64,000 nt of DNA, taken from S015-6 sp964479535 (lineage in GTDB: Bacteria > Desulfobacterota > DSWW01). Both the position numbers and the translations under genes were made by a program. Positions 24,824 through 33,499 of this stretch are shown piece after piece. The stretch spans positions 62,001 to 126,000 of the forward strand of contig CAYZMM010000004.1 in assembly GCA_964479535.1 (NCBI GenBank), written 5' to 3'. Under the pieces are notes generated by a model. It did not search any database. It had not been told where the DNA came from and worked only from the letters and a program-made list of their open reading frames with translations. Numbering within the stretch: the first letter of the stretch is position 1; the number at the start of each line of letters is the position of its first letter.

Positions 24824-25851
24824 TCTGGCATCCACTGCTCCTCTCCGTGCTGACCCTGGACGTCCTCGCGCTCTTCTTCCTCCTCGCCGGACTGCTCTCG
24901 GCCCTGCAGATCGCCGCCCGCTGGTCGCCCGCGTCGGTGGAGAAAGAACAACTCGCTCTCGAAAGGAGAGCCGAGAGCGCTTCCATCCAGGGCCGCACCT
25001 GCGCCGTCCTTCTTCTCACCTCCACCCTGATCCTCATCATCGCAATCAGCGGGGTCCTGCCGGATCTCGTCCCCGGGGCCATGTGCGGAACAGGGGTGCT
25101 TCAGGCCACGCAGGGCGCAGGGGGGCGGGCACTCGCCCTGCGGGCACTCGCCCTGGGCCTGGTCGCCGCATGGCACCTCGTGGACCGGCTCAACCGGGCA
25201 CGGCCCGGATCCCCCCTCGCTCTCACCGCATCCCGGGCCCTCCTGCTCGCCGGCCCGGTGGTGTTCCTGGCGGTGTACGACACGTTCCGGGCCGTCCTCC
25301 GGCTGGACGTGCACCGCCCCGTGGACTGCTGTTCGGTGGTCTACGATCAGATCCGACCCGCGGGTGAGGCAGTGGGAACATTCGGTCTGCCGGAGGCGTA
25401 CGGGGTGTGGGGGCTCGCTCTGGGGGGAATCGTGATCCTGTTTCTGGGCGTGCGCCTCCGGCGCTCCCGCCGGCAGCAGGAACCCCGGAGAACAGCGCCC
25501 CTCGCTCTCGTCACCTTGTGCTGGGTTCCTTTGGCCGCAAGCGCGCTCGTCCGATCCCTTGCCGCGTATCACTACGGCGTGCTGCAGCACCGATGTCCCT
25601 GGTGTCTCTTCCTCCCGGAACACAAGCTGGTCGGCTACCTGCTGTTCGGCGCCCTGACCCTGACCGCCGTGGAAGCAGGCGCCGCCTTCCTCTGCTCGAA
25701 GATCGCCGCCACCCTTCCCGCACTCGAACCGGACACCCTGAAACGGTCCCGTGCAGCCGGGCTGCGCATCACCGCAGCAACCGCCCTCTTCCTCGCCCTG
25801 TCAGGCCTGCCTCCGCTCCTGTGGCGCCTTCGGTTCGGCGTGTGGATGTGA
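24820..25851 (+). CDS. Polytopic membrane protein with CPWC motif, last gene of the NosL operon
   Basis: 343 residues with about eight membrane spans. Not assigned to a family. Noteworthy residues are HRCPWCLFLPEHK in a loop near residue 262, DCCSVVYDQ near 170, and several His near membrane edges. A CxxC at the membrane face in an operon with NosL suggests thiol redox or copper binding, but this is inference. It starts within the ATPase stop (ATGA). Confidence 0.6.
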   Translation: MIWHPLLLSVLTLDVLALFFLLAGLLSALQIAARWSPASVEKEQLALERRAESASIQGRTCAVLLLTSTLILIIAISGVLPDLVPGAMCGTGVLQATQGAGGRALALRALALGLVAAWHLVDRLNRARPGSPLALTASRALLLAGPVVFLAVYDTFRAVLRLDVHRPVDCCSVVYDQIRPAGEAVGTFGLPEAYGVWGLALGGIVILFLGVRLRRSRRQQEPRRTAPLALVTLCWVPLAASALVRSLAAYHYGVLQHRCPWCLFLPEHKLVGYLLFGALTLTAVEAGAAFLCSKIAATLPALEPDTLKRSRAAGLRITAATALFLALSGLPPLLWRLRFGVWM

Positions 25852-25916
25852 TGCAGCACCCGGCCTGAAGGAGCGTTCCCGGGCAGGTTCTTGATGCGTT
25901 CGATCCCTCTGTTGTT

Positions 25917-26351
25917 CTACGGGATCGTCACCCTGGCCTTGGCGACAGCCACCTTCTCTCCTTCCTGATTCTCAGCCCAGAGGTCCACGACAACGAAACT
26001 CTTCGACTTCCGCCTGGGGTGCTTCTCGCTGACGATGCCTCGGCACGTTATGGCGTCTCCCGGCCGCACAGGGTGAATGAATTTGCTCTCCAGTCGCGTT
26101 ATGAACCCACCGCTTTCATAGCACCAGTCGGTGACCACCGAGGTCATGAAGGAAAACGTGCACATGCCGTGCGCGATGGTGGTTCCCTTCCCCAGCAGGT
26201 TGATCCGTTTCGCCCAGGCAGGGTCAACGTGGATGGGGTTGTAGTCCAGGGATGCGGTGGCATTTCTTGTGATCACTTTCTGGTCTACGTACTTGACCTG
26301 CGTCGGAAGTTCCATATCCGGGGGAATGCTCTCAAAGGTACCCGTCGCCAT
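25917..26351 (-). CDS. MaoC-like dehydratase (hotdog fold)
   Basis: 144 residues with a strong AGGAGG before the ATG at 26351. The hydratase motif is present: SLDYNPIHVDPAWAKRI with the catalytic Asp and His, followed by GTTIAHGMCTFSF. Such enzymes add water to enoyl-CoA with R-stereochemistry. The upstream gene encodes a FAS1-like hotdog partner, and the two probably form a heterodimer, as in other two-subunit acyl dehydratases. Confidence 0.85.
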   Translation of the reverse strand: MATGTFESIPPDMELPTQVKYVDQKVITRNATASLDYNPIHVDPAWAKRINLLGKGTTIAHGMCTFSFMTSVVTDWCYESGGFITRLESKFIHPVRPGDAITCRGIVSEKHPRRKSKSFVVVDLWAENQEGEKVAVAKARVTIP

Positions 26352-26389
26352 TTGTCACCTCCTGCGTTTGTACGGGAATCTGCCTGAAT

Positions 26390-26941
26390 TCAAAACGTGT
26401 GCGATTCTTCCCCATGGGACCTCGGCAAAATCAACGTAATCCACCACTTCGCAACCGGTTGGTCGTTCTGGTTGAAGAATTCGGTCTCATACGTGAGGTA
26501 TCGCTTTCCACGCTTTACCCATTTGTCAAAGAACCTCGACTTGGCCCGGATGGTGTCTCCGAGGCGTATCGGTTCGTAGAATTCAATGACTTGGCCGGGG
26601 TTGATCGCTCCCGGTGTACGGACCCAGCTTCCCGGCCCGCTGTCGCCCGTCAGCCAGAAGCCCACAGGGGTCAAGAACAGCGGATGAGCAATGAGACCGC
26701 CGAAGGGGCCTTGTTCGGCGGCCTTCTTGTCGTTGAAGAGCGGGTTGTCGTCGAGGATTCCTTCCGAATAGGCCAGGATGTCCTCTTCCTCGACTTCGAA
26801 GGTGCGCTCGATCTCGTACACGCCATCGAAATCGACGTCCTCCCATTTCTCGTACTCCTCGGCTTTCTTGAAGAAGTCGACTTCAAAAGCCTTCTGCTTC
26901 TTCGTCGTGAGAAAGTCCTCAATGCGAACGTCATCGTCCAT
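26390..26941 (-). CDS. FAS1-like / MaoC N-terminal-type dehydratase subunit
   Basis: 183 residues. After a charged N-terminus, RTFEVEEEDILAYSEGILDDNPLFNDKKAA and FGGLIAHPLFLTPVG correspond to the hotdog helix and substrate tunnel of FAS1-like dehydratases, which lack the full catalytic pair and work with a MaoC partner. The MaoC gene follows after 38 bases. Probably acts on a fatty or aromatic acyl-CoA; the downstream acyl-CoA synthetase remnant supports a lost or moved fatty acid pathway. Confidence 0.75.
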   Translation of the reverse strand: MDDDVRIEDFLTTKKQKAFEVDFFKKAEEYEKWEDVDFDGVYEIERTFEVEEEDILAYSEGILDDNPLFNDKKAAEQGPFGGLIAHPLFLTPVGFWLTGDSGPGSWVRTPGAINPGQVIEFYEPIRLGDTIRAKSRFFDKWVKRGKRYLTYETEFFNQNDQPVAKWWITLILPRSHGEESHTF

Positions 26942-27030
26942 GGTCTCTGCCCCCCATCGTTTTAGGGTTTACGGTTCTGCCATATAGAGGAGAGTTTCCC
27001 GGCCATTGTCCCGGCTCCTTTCTAGAATCT

Positions 27031-27690
27031 TTACTTGCCCTCGCCGATGTTCTCGTAGATTTCTTTGGTTAGCGCCGTGAATTCCGACTCGCCGGGGAGA
27101 AGCACGTAGAGGGGATCGCGTATCCTTTCTCTATCAAAGCCTTCCCTCTTCAACGGCCCCTTTATGACTTTCATCGTGCCGGTCGTTGGCAGTTCCGACG
27201 AAATCCTCAGGAACTTGGGCACTGCAAAATCTGCAAGGTTGTCCCTTAGAATCGCGGTGAATCCACCCAGATCGTTTCTTGAACGCCTTCCATATTTCGG
27301 GGCGAAGGCCGTTGCCGACGATGGCTTCCACAGGGTTGGCAGCGTCATCCGGCTTCTCGGGTTGGTTCATGAGGTATTGGCACATCTCCCCGATGTAACC
27401 GAACTTCCTGGCGTGGAATTTCCTTATGTCGCTCCAGAACCGGGAAGCACTGAACTTCCTTCTTATCGCTATGGCTGCCCCCCTGTACATCACCGGCGCC
27501 CAGGATACGCCTAATGCATGGTTATGATAGAACGGCAGAGGAACGTAGAGCGTATCGTTCGGCTGCAAATCCAGCAGCTCGGAGAAGGCGTAGCCACCCG
27601 ACAGTACAGCGGCGTGAACCCTGATCTGACTTGGGCCGCTCAGGGACCAGAGCAGAAACACTGCATCTTCACCTTTTTTTGGACATCTAC
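27031..27690 (-). pseudogene. Broken FATP-type long-chain acyl-CoA synthetase
   Basis: Two minus-strand frames carry pieces of one gene. The first (to about 27280) has NDTLYVPLPFYHNHALG, AIRRKFSASRFWSDIRKF, GYIGEMCQYLMNQPEK and GNGLRPEIWKAFKKR, all hallmarks of the fatty acid transport protein/acyl-CoA synthetase family. Without the expected middle part, a second frame then gives GGFTAILRDNLADFAVPKFL and a normal C-terminus ending IYENIGEGK. The N-terminus with the AMP loop is also missing. So it has a 5' truncation, an internal deletion of a few hundred codons and a frameshift near 27280. It follows the array of cyclase copies and adds to the picture of recombination here. Confidence 0.75.
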
Positions 27691-27747
27691 CGTATGTCGT
27701 GCGGCATCCCCCTTTCGGTCGTAATTGCGACCAATGCCTGACGGGGT

Positions 27748-30579
27748 TTACACCAGCTCCTCGAGAAGGGCCTTCGCCTCCTTCAGGTCGCGGGCCTCTT
27801 GCTTGCGGCCCTGCTGCTGCCACAGGCGGGCGAGGCCCGTCGCCGCACGAAGCTCATAGGATTTCGCCCTCTGGCGCCGCGCTACCTCGAGCGCATCGCG
27901 GAAGGACGCCTCCGCCCCTGCCGGGTCGGCAGCGGTACGAGCGAGGAGCAGCTCGGCCTTCGTGCGGTGCAACTCCGCCTCCGCATAGCGTTCGCCGGTC
28001 TTGGTCGCGAATTCCAATCCCTCCGCTACGACGGCGAGGCCTTCCTCCACTTGCCCTGCCTTCCCGTGTGCCACGGCCAGAGTAGCAAGAAACCACGAGA
28101 ATGCGGCCAACGCGCCCCTAGCCCGCAGACCCTCGAGAATGGAGCGCATTCCCGTGATTCCTTTCTCCAGCTCTCTCCGCTCTGTAAGTGCCGCGAAGCG
28201 ACACATGGTTCCGAATGCTAGCCAGTATGGAAAACCATGCTCTTCCGACAGAACGATCAGTGCTTCGGTCACCTTCAGGGACGCCTCCGAGTCTCGGCGC
28301 AGCAAGTGAACGATGCCAAGACCATTAAGGGCTGTTGCCTCACTGAAGGTATGAGACAGCTCCCGCGCCAGGGCGAGTGCCTCCCGGGCTCTTGTCAGGG
28401 CCTGTTCCGGATAGCCGAGCCAGAAAAGCGTCCAGCTCGAGTAGAACAGCGCAAGTACGCCAACATTCGAAGAGGCCGAGAGGTAATCATGGCCCCGGTG
28501 TTTTTTGGGGTCGTAGAGGCCCAGCAGTTCTTCGAGATGTTCTCGGGCCTCGCAATGCTCCCCCCGCAAGAAGGATGTCGCGCCCATGGCGACCAGCGCG
28601 CAAAGGATTTGTCCCGGATCACCTGTCTGGCGGGCCACACGCAGCAGTTCCTCTGCTAGCAGGCGCGACTTGTCATGCTCAGCACGCATTTGTTGGCCCG
28701 CCCGCAGTCCATTCAAGGCTTCGAACAAATGAGAAGCATCCCCAAGGCGCCGAGCGAGATCTCTGGCGCGCGCATACGCCTGCTCCGTCTCCACAGACGC
28801 GAAGCCCTCGGTCACGTGCAAGGCCTGGCCGAGTGTGCACTGCAGGACCAGATCCAGTTCGTCGCGCTCCCGGGTCTCGGGCAGAGTCTTCTGCTGTTCG
28901 AGAGCCTGCCTGAGGCGATCGATCGCCTCCCCGTAGGCCGAGCGCTCGATGGCCTGCTCTCCGGCCAGCCGGAGGTACTCGACCGCCTTCGGCGTGTTCG
29001 CGCTCCGGCCGTAGTGATGGGCCAGTTCCTCGTAGTGGGCGTCGAGTCCCTGAGGGTTGAGGGCCTCGATGGCCTGGCCGGTGCGCTCGTGCAGCACGCG
29101 CCGACGCTCCCTGAGAAGGGAGCCGTACGCCACCTCCTGCGTGAGGGCGTGCTTGAAGGTGTACTCCGGGTCCGGAAAGGCCGGCCGCTCGTAGATGAAC
29201 TCCGCTACCTGCAGATGCGAGAGCCCGCGGGAGAGCTCCTCCAGGAAGAAGGGGTTTCCCTGGGTCTTGGAAAGGATGAGCCGGTCCAGGGCCTCCCGCT
29301 CTTCTCCCGCCCCTTCGCCCAGAAGGGCACCGAGCAGCTCCCTTGACTCCTCGGCTCCGAAAGGATCCAGCCTGAGCTGCGTGTAGCAGGTCCTGCTCCC
29401 CCAGCCGTGCCCGTACTCGGGCCGGTAGTTGACCAGCAAGAGGAGCCTCGCCGTGGCCACACTGTCGACGAGCACGTCCAGGAAGGCCTGCGTCTCGGAG
29501 TCGATCCAGTGGAGATCCTCGAAGAGGAGAACACAGGGCTGGTTGAGGGTCTCCCGCACCAGCACGCGTTTCACCGCCTCCAGGGCCCGCTGCCGCCGGA
29601 TCTGCGGGTCCATCTGCTCGAGGGAGCCCGTCCTGTCTCCGATGCCGAGGAGGGTGAAGAGATACGGCAGGGTGTCCTCGAGCGTGCGGTCCAGGGCGAG
29701 CACGGTCCCGGTGACCTTCTCCCGCCTCCGGCGCTCGTCGTCTTCCACTCGGATTCGGAAATAGCCCTTCAGAAGCTCGAGCAACGGCAGGTAGGCGGAT
29801 GCCTTGCCGTGGGAGACCGAGAAACCCTCGAGCACGCGGCAGCCGCTCCCGACGAGCCCCTTGAACTCGTGGAGCAGGCGCGACTTGCCCACACCCGCCT
29901 CGCCCAGCACCGCCAAAATCTGCCCACGTCCCGCTTGGGCTGCCTCCCACGCCCGCTCGAGCTCTCCCATCTCCCGCTCTCGGCCTACGAAGCGAACCAG
30001 CCCCCGCCTTGCCGAGACCTCCAGGGGGCTTCTCAGCGGACCCACGCCCTGCAACTCATAGACACGCAGTGGCTCCGAGGTTCCGGCGATTTTGGACTCC
30101 CCCAGGTCCAGGAGTTGGAAAAAACCCTCCACGAGCCGCGCCGTGTGCTGGCTCAGGTAGGCGTGGCCCGGCTCTGCGAGCTGCTCGACTCGCTGCGCTA
30201 AACCCACCGTGTGCCGCTGAGCCGTGTAGTCCATGCGCAGGTCATCTCCGATCTTCCCGACCACCACCTCCCCGGAATTCAGGCCGAGACGGACCGAGAA
30301 GTTCAAGCTCCGATCCATGCGAAGCTCTTGCGCGTACTTCCTGAGTTGCTCGCAGAGAGCCAGCGCCGCGCAGCAAGCCCTCTGGGCGTGATCCTCGTGC
30401 GCGATCGGCGCACCGAACAGCGCCATGATGCCGTCGCCCGTGTACTGGTTCACCGTTCCCTCGAAGCGGTGCACGCCGTCTGCGAGATTCTGGAAGAACC
30501 GGTCGAGGATGCGGTGCCACTCCTCCGGGTCGACCTGCTCGGCCAGCTCCATCGACCCCTTCACGTCGGCGAAGAGCAC
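27748..30579 (-). CDS. Cyclase-ATPase-TPR protein, copy 1 (5'-truncated, internally deleted)
   Basis: A long frame of 943 residues. It holds a class III nucleotide cyclase domain (LFADVKGSMELAEQ, NQYTGDGIMALFGAP), an AAA/STAND ATPase (Walker A VLGEAGVGKSRLL, Walker B CVLLFEDLHWIDSET) and a C-terminal TPR region. Compared with the intact copy at 36191-39574 it lacks the zinc ribbon and start codon: the promoter at 30690-30725 runs straight into the linker codons, and the only starts are internal (GTG 30579). It also lacks 77 codons after FFLEEL and 17 near the C-terminus, both in frame. It probably is a pseudogene or makes a shortened protein. If active it would make cyclic nucleotide under ATPase/TPR control. 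Confidence 0.7.
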   Translation of the reverse strand: MLFADVKGSMELAEQVDPEEWHRILDRFFQNLADGVHRFEGTVNQYTGDGIMALFGAPIAHEDHAQRACCAALALCEQLRKYAQELRMDRSLNFSVRLGLNSGEVVVGKIGDDLRMDYTAQRHTVGLAQRVEQLAEPGHAYLSQHTARLVEGFFQLLDLGESKIAGTSEPLRVYELQGVGPLRSPLEVSARRGLVRFVGREREMGELERAWEAAQAGRGQILAVLGEAGVGKSRLLHEFKGLVGSGCRVLEGFSVSHGKASAYLPLLELLKGYFRIRVEDDERRRREKVTGTVLALDRTLEDTLPYLFTLLGIGDRTGSLEQMDPQIRRQRALEAVKRVLVRETLNQPCVLLFEDLHWIDSETQAFLDVLVDSVATARLLLLVNYRPEYGHGWGSRTCYTQLRLDPFGAEESRELLGALLGEGAGEEREALDRLILSKTQGNPFFLEELSRGLSHLQVAEFIYERPAFPDPEYTFKHALTQEVAYGSLLRERRRVLHERTGQAIEALNPQGLDAHYEELAHHYGRSANTPKAVEYLRLAGEQAIERSAYGEAIDRLRQALEQQKTLPETRERDELDLVLQCTLGQALHVTEGFASVETEQAYARARDLARRLGDASHLFEALNGLRAGQQMRAEHDKSRLLAEELLRVARQTGDPGQILCALVAMGATSFLRGEHCEAREHLEELLGLYDPKKHRGHDYLSASSNVGVLALFYSSWTLFWLGYPEQALTRAREALALARELSHTFSEATALNGLGIVHLLRRDSEASLKVTEALIVLSEEHGFPYWLAFGTMCRFAALTERRELEKGITGMRSILEGLRARGALAAFSWFLATLAVAHGKAGQVEEGLAVVAEGLEFATKTGERYAEAELHRTKAELLLARTAADPAGAEASFRDALEVARRQRAKSYELRAATGLARLWQQQGRKQEARDLKEAKALLEELV
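29234..29722. repeat. 489-bp tract identical to 33828-34316
   Basis: By direct line comparison this stretch of cyclase copy 1 (ATPase domain) shows no difference from 33828-34316 in copy 2, while flanking DNA differs. The constant offset is 4594. It marks recent gene conversion or duplication. Confidence 0.8.
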
Positions 30580-30689
30580 CGTGACCTGCTTGCGCTCGCC
30601 CTCCAGTGCGGGCCTGGACTGCAGGATCCTGTCGGCCAGGTGCTTGGGGGTGTAGGACTGAGGCCGGGAATAGTCGATGGGCGCAGCCG

Positions 30690-30725
30690 TTCTACACTTT
30701 AGAAATACGGAGTGGACCCTGTCAA
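30690..30725 (-). promoter_or_regulatory. Promoter with TTCTA-N5-TAGAA operator, cyclase copy 1
   Basis: On the minus strand a perfect TTGACA (30725-30720) is followed by TAAAGT at 18 bases spacing (or CTAAAG at 17). The -10 lies in the palindrome TTCTA-N5-TAGAA (30690-30704). The same palindrome at the same place occurs at 39636 and 47427. Here it is joined directly to mid-gene cyclase sequence. The rest of the gap up to 30906 shows only a short CCGAC-GAGA-GTCGG hairpin. Confidence 0.65.
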
Positions 30726-30906
30726 GAGAATCCTTGAGGTCATGAAACGAGGAAAAGCCTATACGAGTCCGGAAGGAAACCGAGGGGCAGGGGAAATCCG
30801 AATCTCCTCTGTGTCAAGTCATCTGAGGACCAAAGGGGATTAACGGCCACTTCCCGACGAGAGTCGGCATGCTCCCGATTGACAGCACCCCTCAGGAAGC
30901 CTTGAA

Positions 30907-31134
30907 TCACGTCTTCTTCAGGACCGATGCAGGGAGTTCTGCTTGATCGAGGATTGACTTGATGGTTTTGGGAGCGAGAGTTTCCTTGGCATGAACCGGA
31001 ACCGTAACGTGGAGTCTACCGTCTTCGCTCTCGAAATGGTGGTGACTGCCTCTCACGTGACTCAGAGAGAATCCATGTTTCATCAGGATCCTGCAGAGTT
31101 GCTTTCCTGTTACTCTTCCGAGTTTCCGAGTCAA
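30907..31134 (-). CDS. hicA: HicA-family mRNA interferase toxin
   Basis: 75 residues. The double-stranded-RNA-binding-like fold with the catalytic His is seen in MKHGFSLSHVRGSHHHFES, and HVTVPVHAKETLAPKTIKSIL is the typical second half. HicA cleaves mRNA without the ribosome. The start overlaps the HicB stop (ATGA), with the antitoxin first, which is one of the two known gene orders. Lies between two broken cyclase copies. Confidence 0.88.
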   Translation of the reverse strand: MTRKLGRVTGKQLCRILMKHGFSLSHVRGSHHHFESEDGRLHVTVPVHAKETLAPKTIKSILDQAELPASVLKKT

Positions 31135-31364
31135 GCCGCGACCTCTATTCTGATTCTCGCATCCGGCTCAAACTCTCTGGGAACAGGCTTCTTCGCCTTC
31201 CTGAGACCCTCGATGTGACAGAGGATAGCCTCTCTCGCCCTGTCTATGCATTGCTCGATGTCCTTCCCTTGCGTAACGCAGCCCGGAAGGACAGGAACCG
31301 TCACCGTAAACATCTTAGCCTCTTTGTCGTAATACAACTCGATGTTGTAAGTCAGTTTTCTCAT
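31131..31364 (-). CDS. hicB: HicB-family antitoxin (short form)
   Basis: 77 residues from the ATG at 31364, with GGAGG 7 bases upstream. It has the partial RNase H fold of HicB (YNIELYYDKEAKMFTVTVPV, LPGCVTQGKDIEQCIDRAREAI). The DNA-binding C-terminal domain found in longer HicB proteins is absent, so the pair may be repressed in another way. An extended start at 31424 has no ribosome site. Confidence 0.87.
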   Translation of the reverse strand: MRKLTYNIELYYDKEAKMFTVTVPVLPGCVTQGKDIEQCIDRAREAILCHIEGLRKAKKPVPREFEPDARIRIEVAA

Positions 31365-31574
31365 ATCAAAATCCTCCAGCATCGAGTAATCTGGATGAGG
31401 CTCCGGTAGGCAGCAGCCCTTCACGACACCGAAGCCTGACCAGCAACAACCAAATACTACAGAAGGTCCGAAGAAATGACAATTGCGAACCGGTCCCTAT
31501 CTCGCTTGCGCATTGAAATGATTCAAGATAAGGGTCGTGTGTTCTCCCTGGGGCGCCCATGCCGGACAGACCTG

Positions 31575-31800
31575 CTTCCGTCCGTTGCCGGCAACTCCGC
31601 CAGCTCGTTCCTCACCTTGGCCGGCTCGGTCAGGTGTCCCAGTCGCTCGAAGATCACCAGGGCATCTGTCAGGTATTTTCGTGCCTCCTGCACGTTCCCC
31701 TGCTGCTTGTGGTACCGGCCCATGCCGGAGTAGTCAAGGGCCAGTTCGTTTTCGGCCTTGATCTCTCTGTTGATGGATACGCTCTCCCCAAGCTGAGACG
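31575..31800 (-). pseudogene. TPR-tail remnant of another cyclase-ATPase-TPR gene
   Basis: The minus frame shows AENELALDYSGMGRYHKQQG and ARKYLTDALVIFERLGHLTE, close to the C-terminal end of the reading frame at 43961-44935 (AENELALAYASMGRFYKMQG). Nothing upstream continues the protein. It therefore is a scrap of a fifth family member, closest to copy 4. Confidence 0.65.
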
Positions 31801-32059
31801 ATGATTGCGAGTTTGACCCTCTTACCGTCTTTCCTGCCCGTTCTACTCGGTGGACTTTAAAGCCCCCGTAAGGCAAAATCGTAAAAAGGAGGACAAACTT
31901 GCTTGAACGACCATAATCCTGTCTTCCTAACGCGGCTTGCACCTCAGAGGGAACGTCAGGATGATCAAGCCCGCCACAAGATGGTCTTGTCGACTTCTCC
32001 CTCTCGCTACGAATGTCTACTTCCTGTCGCTCTTGATGGTGCCCAGTGTCTGACGAGGT

Positions 32060-33496
32060 TCATGCCAGCTCGTCGAGAAGGGCCTTCGCCTCCTTCAGGT
32101 CGCGGGTATCGAGGCCCTCGGTGAACCAGTCGTAGACAGGTGCGAGTAGATCGCGGGCCTCTTGCCTGCGGCCCTGCTTCCGCCACAGGCGGGCGAGGCC
32201 CGTCGCGGCACGAAGCTCATAGGATTTCGCGCTCTGGCGCCGCGCTACCTCGAGCGCATCGCGGAAGGACGCCTCCGCCCCTTCCGGGTCGGCAGGCGTA
32301 CGAGCGAGAACCAACTCGGCCTTTACGCGATGCAATTCCGCCTCGCCCCAGTGTTCGCCGGTCTTCCTCACGAATTCCAGTTCCTCCGCGGCGGCGGCAA
32401 GCCCTTCCTCCACTTGCCCTGCCTTCCTGTGTGCTCCGGCCAAGAGGGCAAGATACCACGACGATCCCACCACTGCCCCCCTGGCCCGCATACCCTCGAT
32501 AACAGAGCGCATTCCGGCGATTCCCTCCTGCAGATCGCCCTGCTCAGCGAGAGCCGCGCCGCGAAAGCCGGCTCCGAATGCCAGATACGAAGGAAACCCC
32601 TGCTCGCTCGATAGGGCGATCAGCGTTTCTGCTGTCTCAAGGGAGGCCTTCGACTCGCGACGAAACATGTGGACGATACCGAGACCGAGGAGGGCAGTTC
32701 CCTCACTGAAGGCATGGGAGAGTTCCCGGGCAAGGGCGAGGCCCTGCCGGGCTCTTGTCAGGGCCTGATCCGCGTACCCGAACGGGAACAGCGTCCAGCT
32801 GAAGAAAAGGAGCCCCCATATGCCAACATTGGCTGTGGGCTTGAGGTATTCGTGGCCCCGGTGCTTCTTGGGGTCGTAGAGGCGGAGGAGCTCTTCGAGA
32901 TGTTCCCGGGCCTCGTAAAACTCTCCCCGATAGAAGGATGCCACGCCCATGCCGAAGAGCGCACGCAGGAGTTGTCCCGGGTCGTGTGACTCGCGGGCCA
33001 CACCGAGCAGTTCCTCGGCGAGCAATTGCGACTTGTCATGCTCAGCACGAGCGATTTGGACCGTCCGCAGTCCGTTCAACGCCGCAAACAACTGAGAAGC
33101 GTCCCCCAGGCACCGGGCGAGATCTCGGGCGCGCACATACGCCTGCTCCGCTTCCGCGGACGCCAAGCCCTCGATCACGAGCAAAGCCTGGCCGAGTGCG
33201 GACTGCACGACCAGCTCCAGCTCGTCCCGCTCCCGGGTGTCGGACAGGGTCTTCAGGAGTTCGAGAGCCTGCCTGAGCCGGGCGATAGCCTCGCCGTACG
33301 CCGAGCGCGCCACCGCCTGCTCACCGGCCAGCCGCAGGTACTCGACAGCCTTGGGCGTGTTCGCGCTCCGGCCGTAGTGATGGGCCAGTTCCTCGTAATG
33401 GGCGTCGAGCGCCTGAGGGTTGAGAGCCTCGATGGCCTGCCCGGTGCGCTCGTGCAGCACGCCCCGGCGCTCCCGGAGTAGCGACCCGTACGCCAC
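32060..33496 (-). CDS. Cyclase-ATPase-TPR copy 2, C-terminal half (TPR region)
   Basis: 478 residues of alpha-helical TPR repeats ending ARDLLAPVYDWFTEGLDTRD and LLDELA. It continues in frame from 33500-35200 across a single TAG at 33500-33502, where the intact copy has CAG (Gln in TQEVAYG). No ribosome site precedes the GTG used as formal start. It is therefore half of a gene broken by a nonsense mutation unless the stop is read through. Confidence 0.7.
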   Translation of the reverse strand: MAYGSLLRERRGVLHERTGQAIEALNPQALDAHYEELAHHYGRSANTPKAVEYLRLAGEQAVARSAYGEAIARLRQALELLKTLSDTRERDELELVVQSALGQALLVIEGLASAEAEQAYVRARDLARCLGDASQLFAALNGLRTVQIARAEHDKSQLLAEELLGVARESHDPGQLLRALFGMGVASFYRGEFYEAREHLEELLRLYDPKKHRGHEYLKPTANVGIWGLLFFSWTLFPFGYADQALTRARQGLALARELSHAFSEGTALLGLGIVHMFRRESKASLETAETLIALSSEQGFPSYLAFGAGFRGAALAEQGDLQEGIAGMRSVIEGMRARGAVVGSSWYLALLAGAHRKAGQVEEGLAAAAEELEFVRKTGEHWGEAELHRVKAELVLARTPADPEGAEASFRDALEVARRQSAKSYELRAATGLARLWRKQGRRQEARDLLAPVYDWFTEGLDTRDLKEAKALLDELA

Positions 33497-33499
33497 TTC

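Noticed and set aside
27020..27027. TTCTAGAA near the synthetase remnant as a fourth copy of the operator
   Set aside because: It lacks the 5-base spacer and is not associated with a -35/-10 pair; it is just an 8-base palindrome.
30857..30870. CCGAC-GAGA-GTCGG as a terminator after hicA
   Set aside because: Stem is short and there is no T-run on the minus strand.
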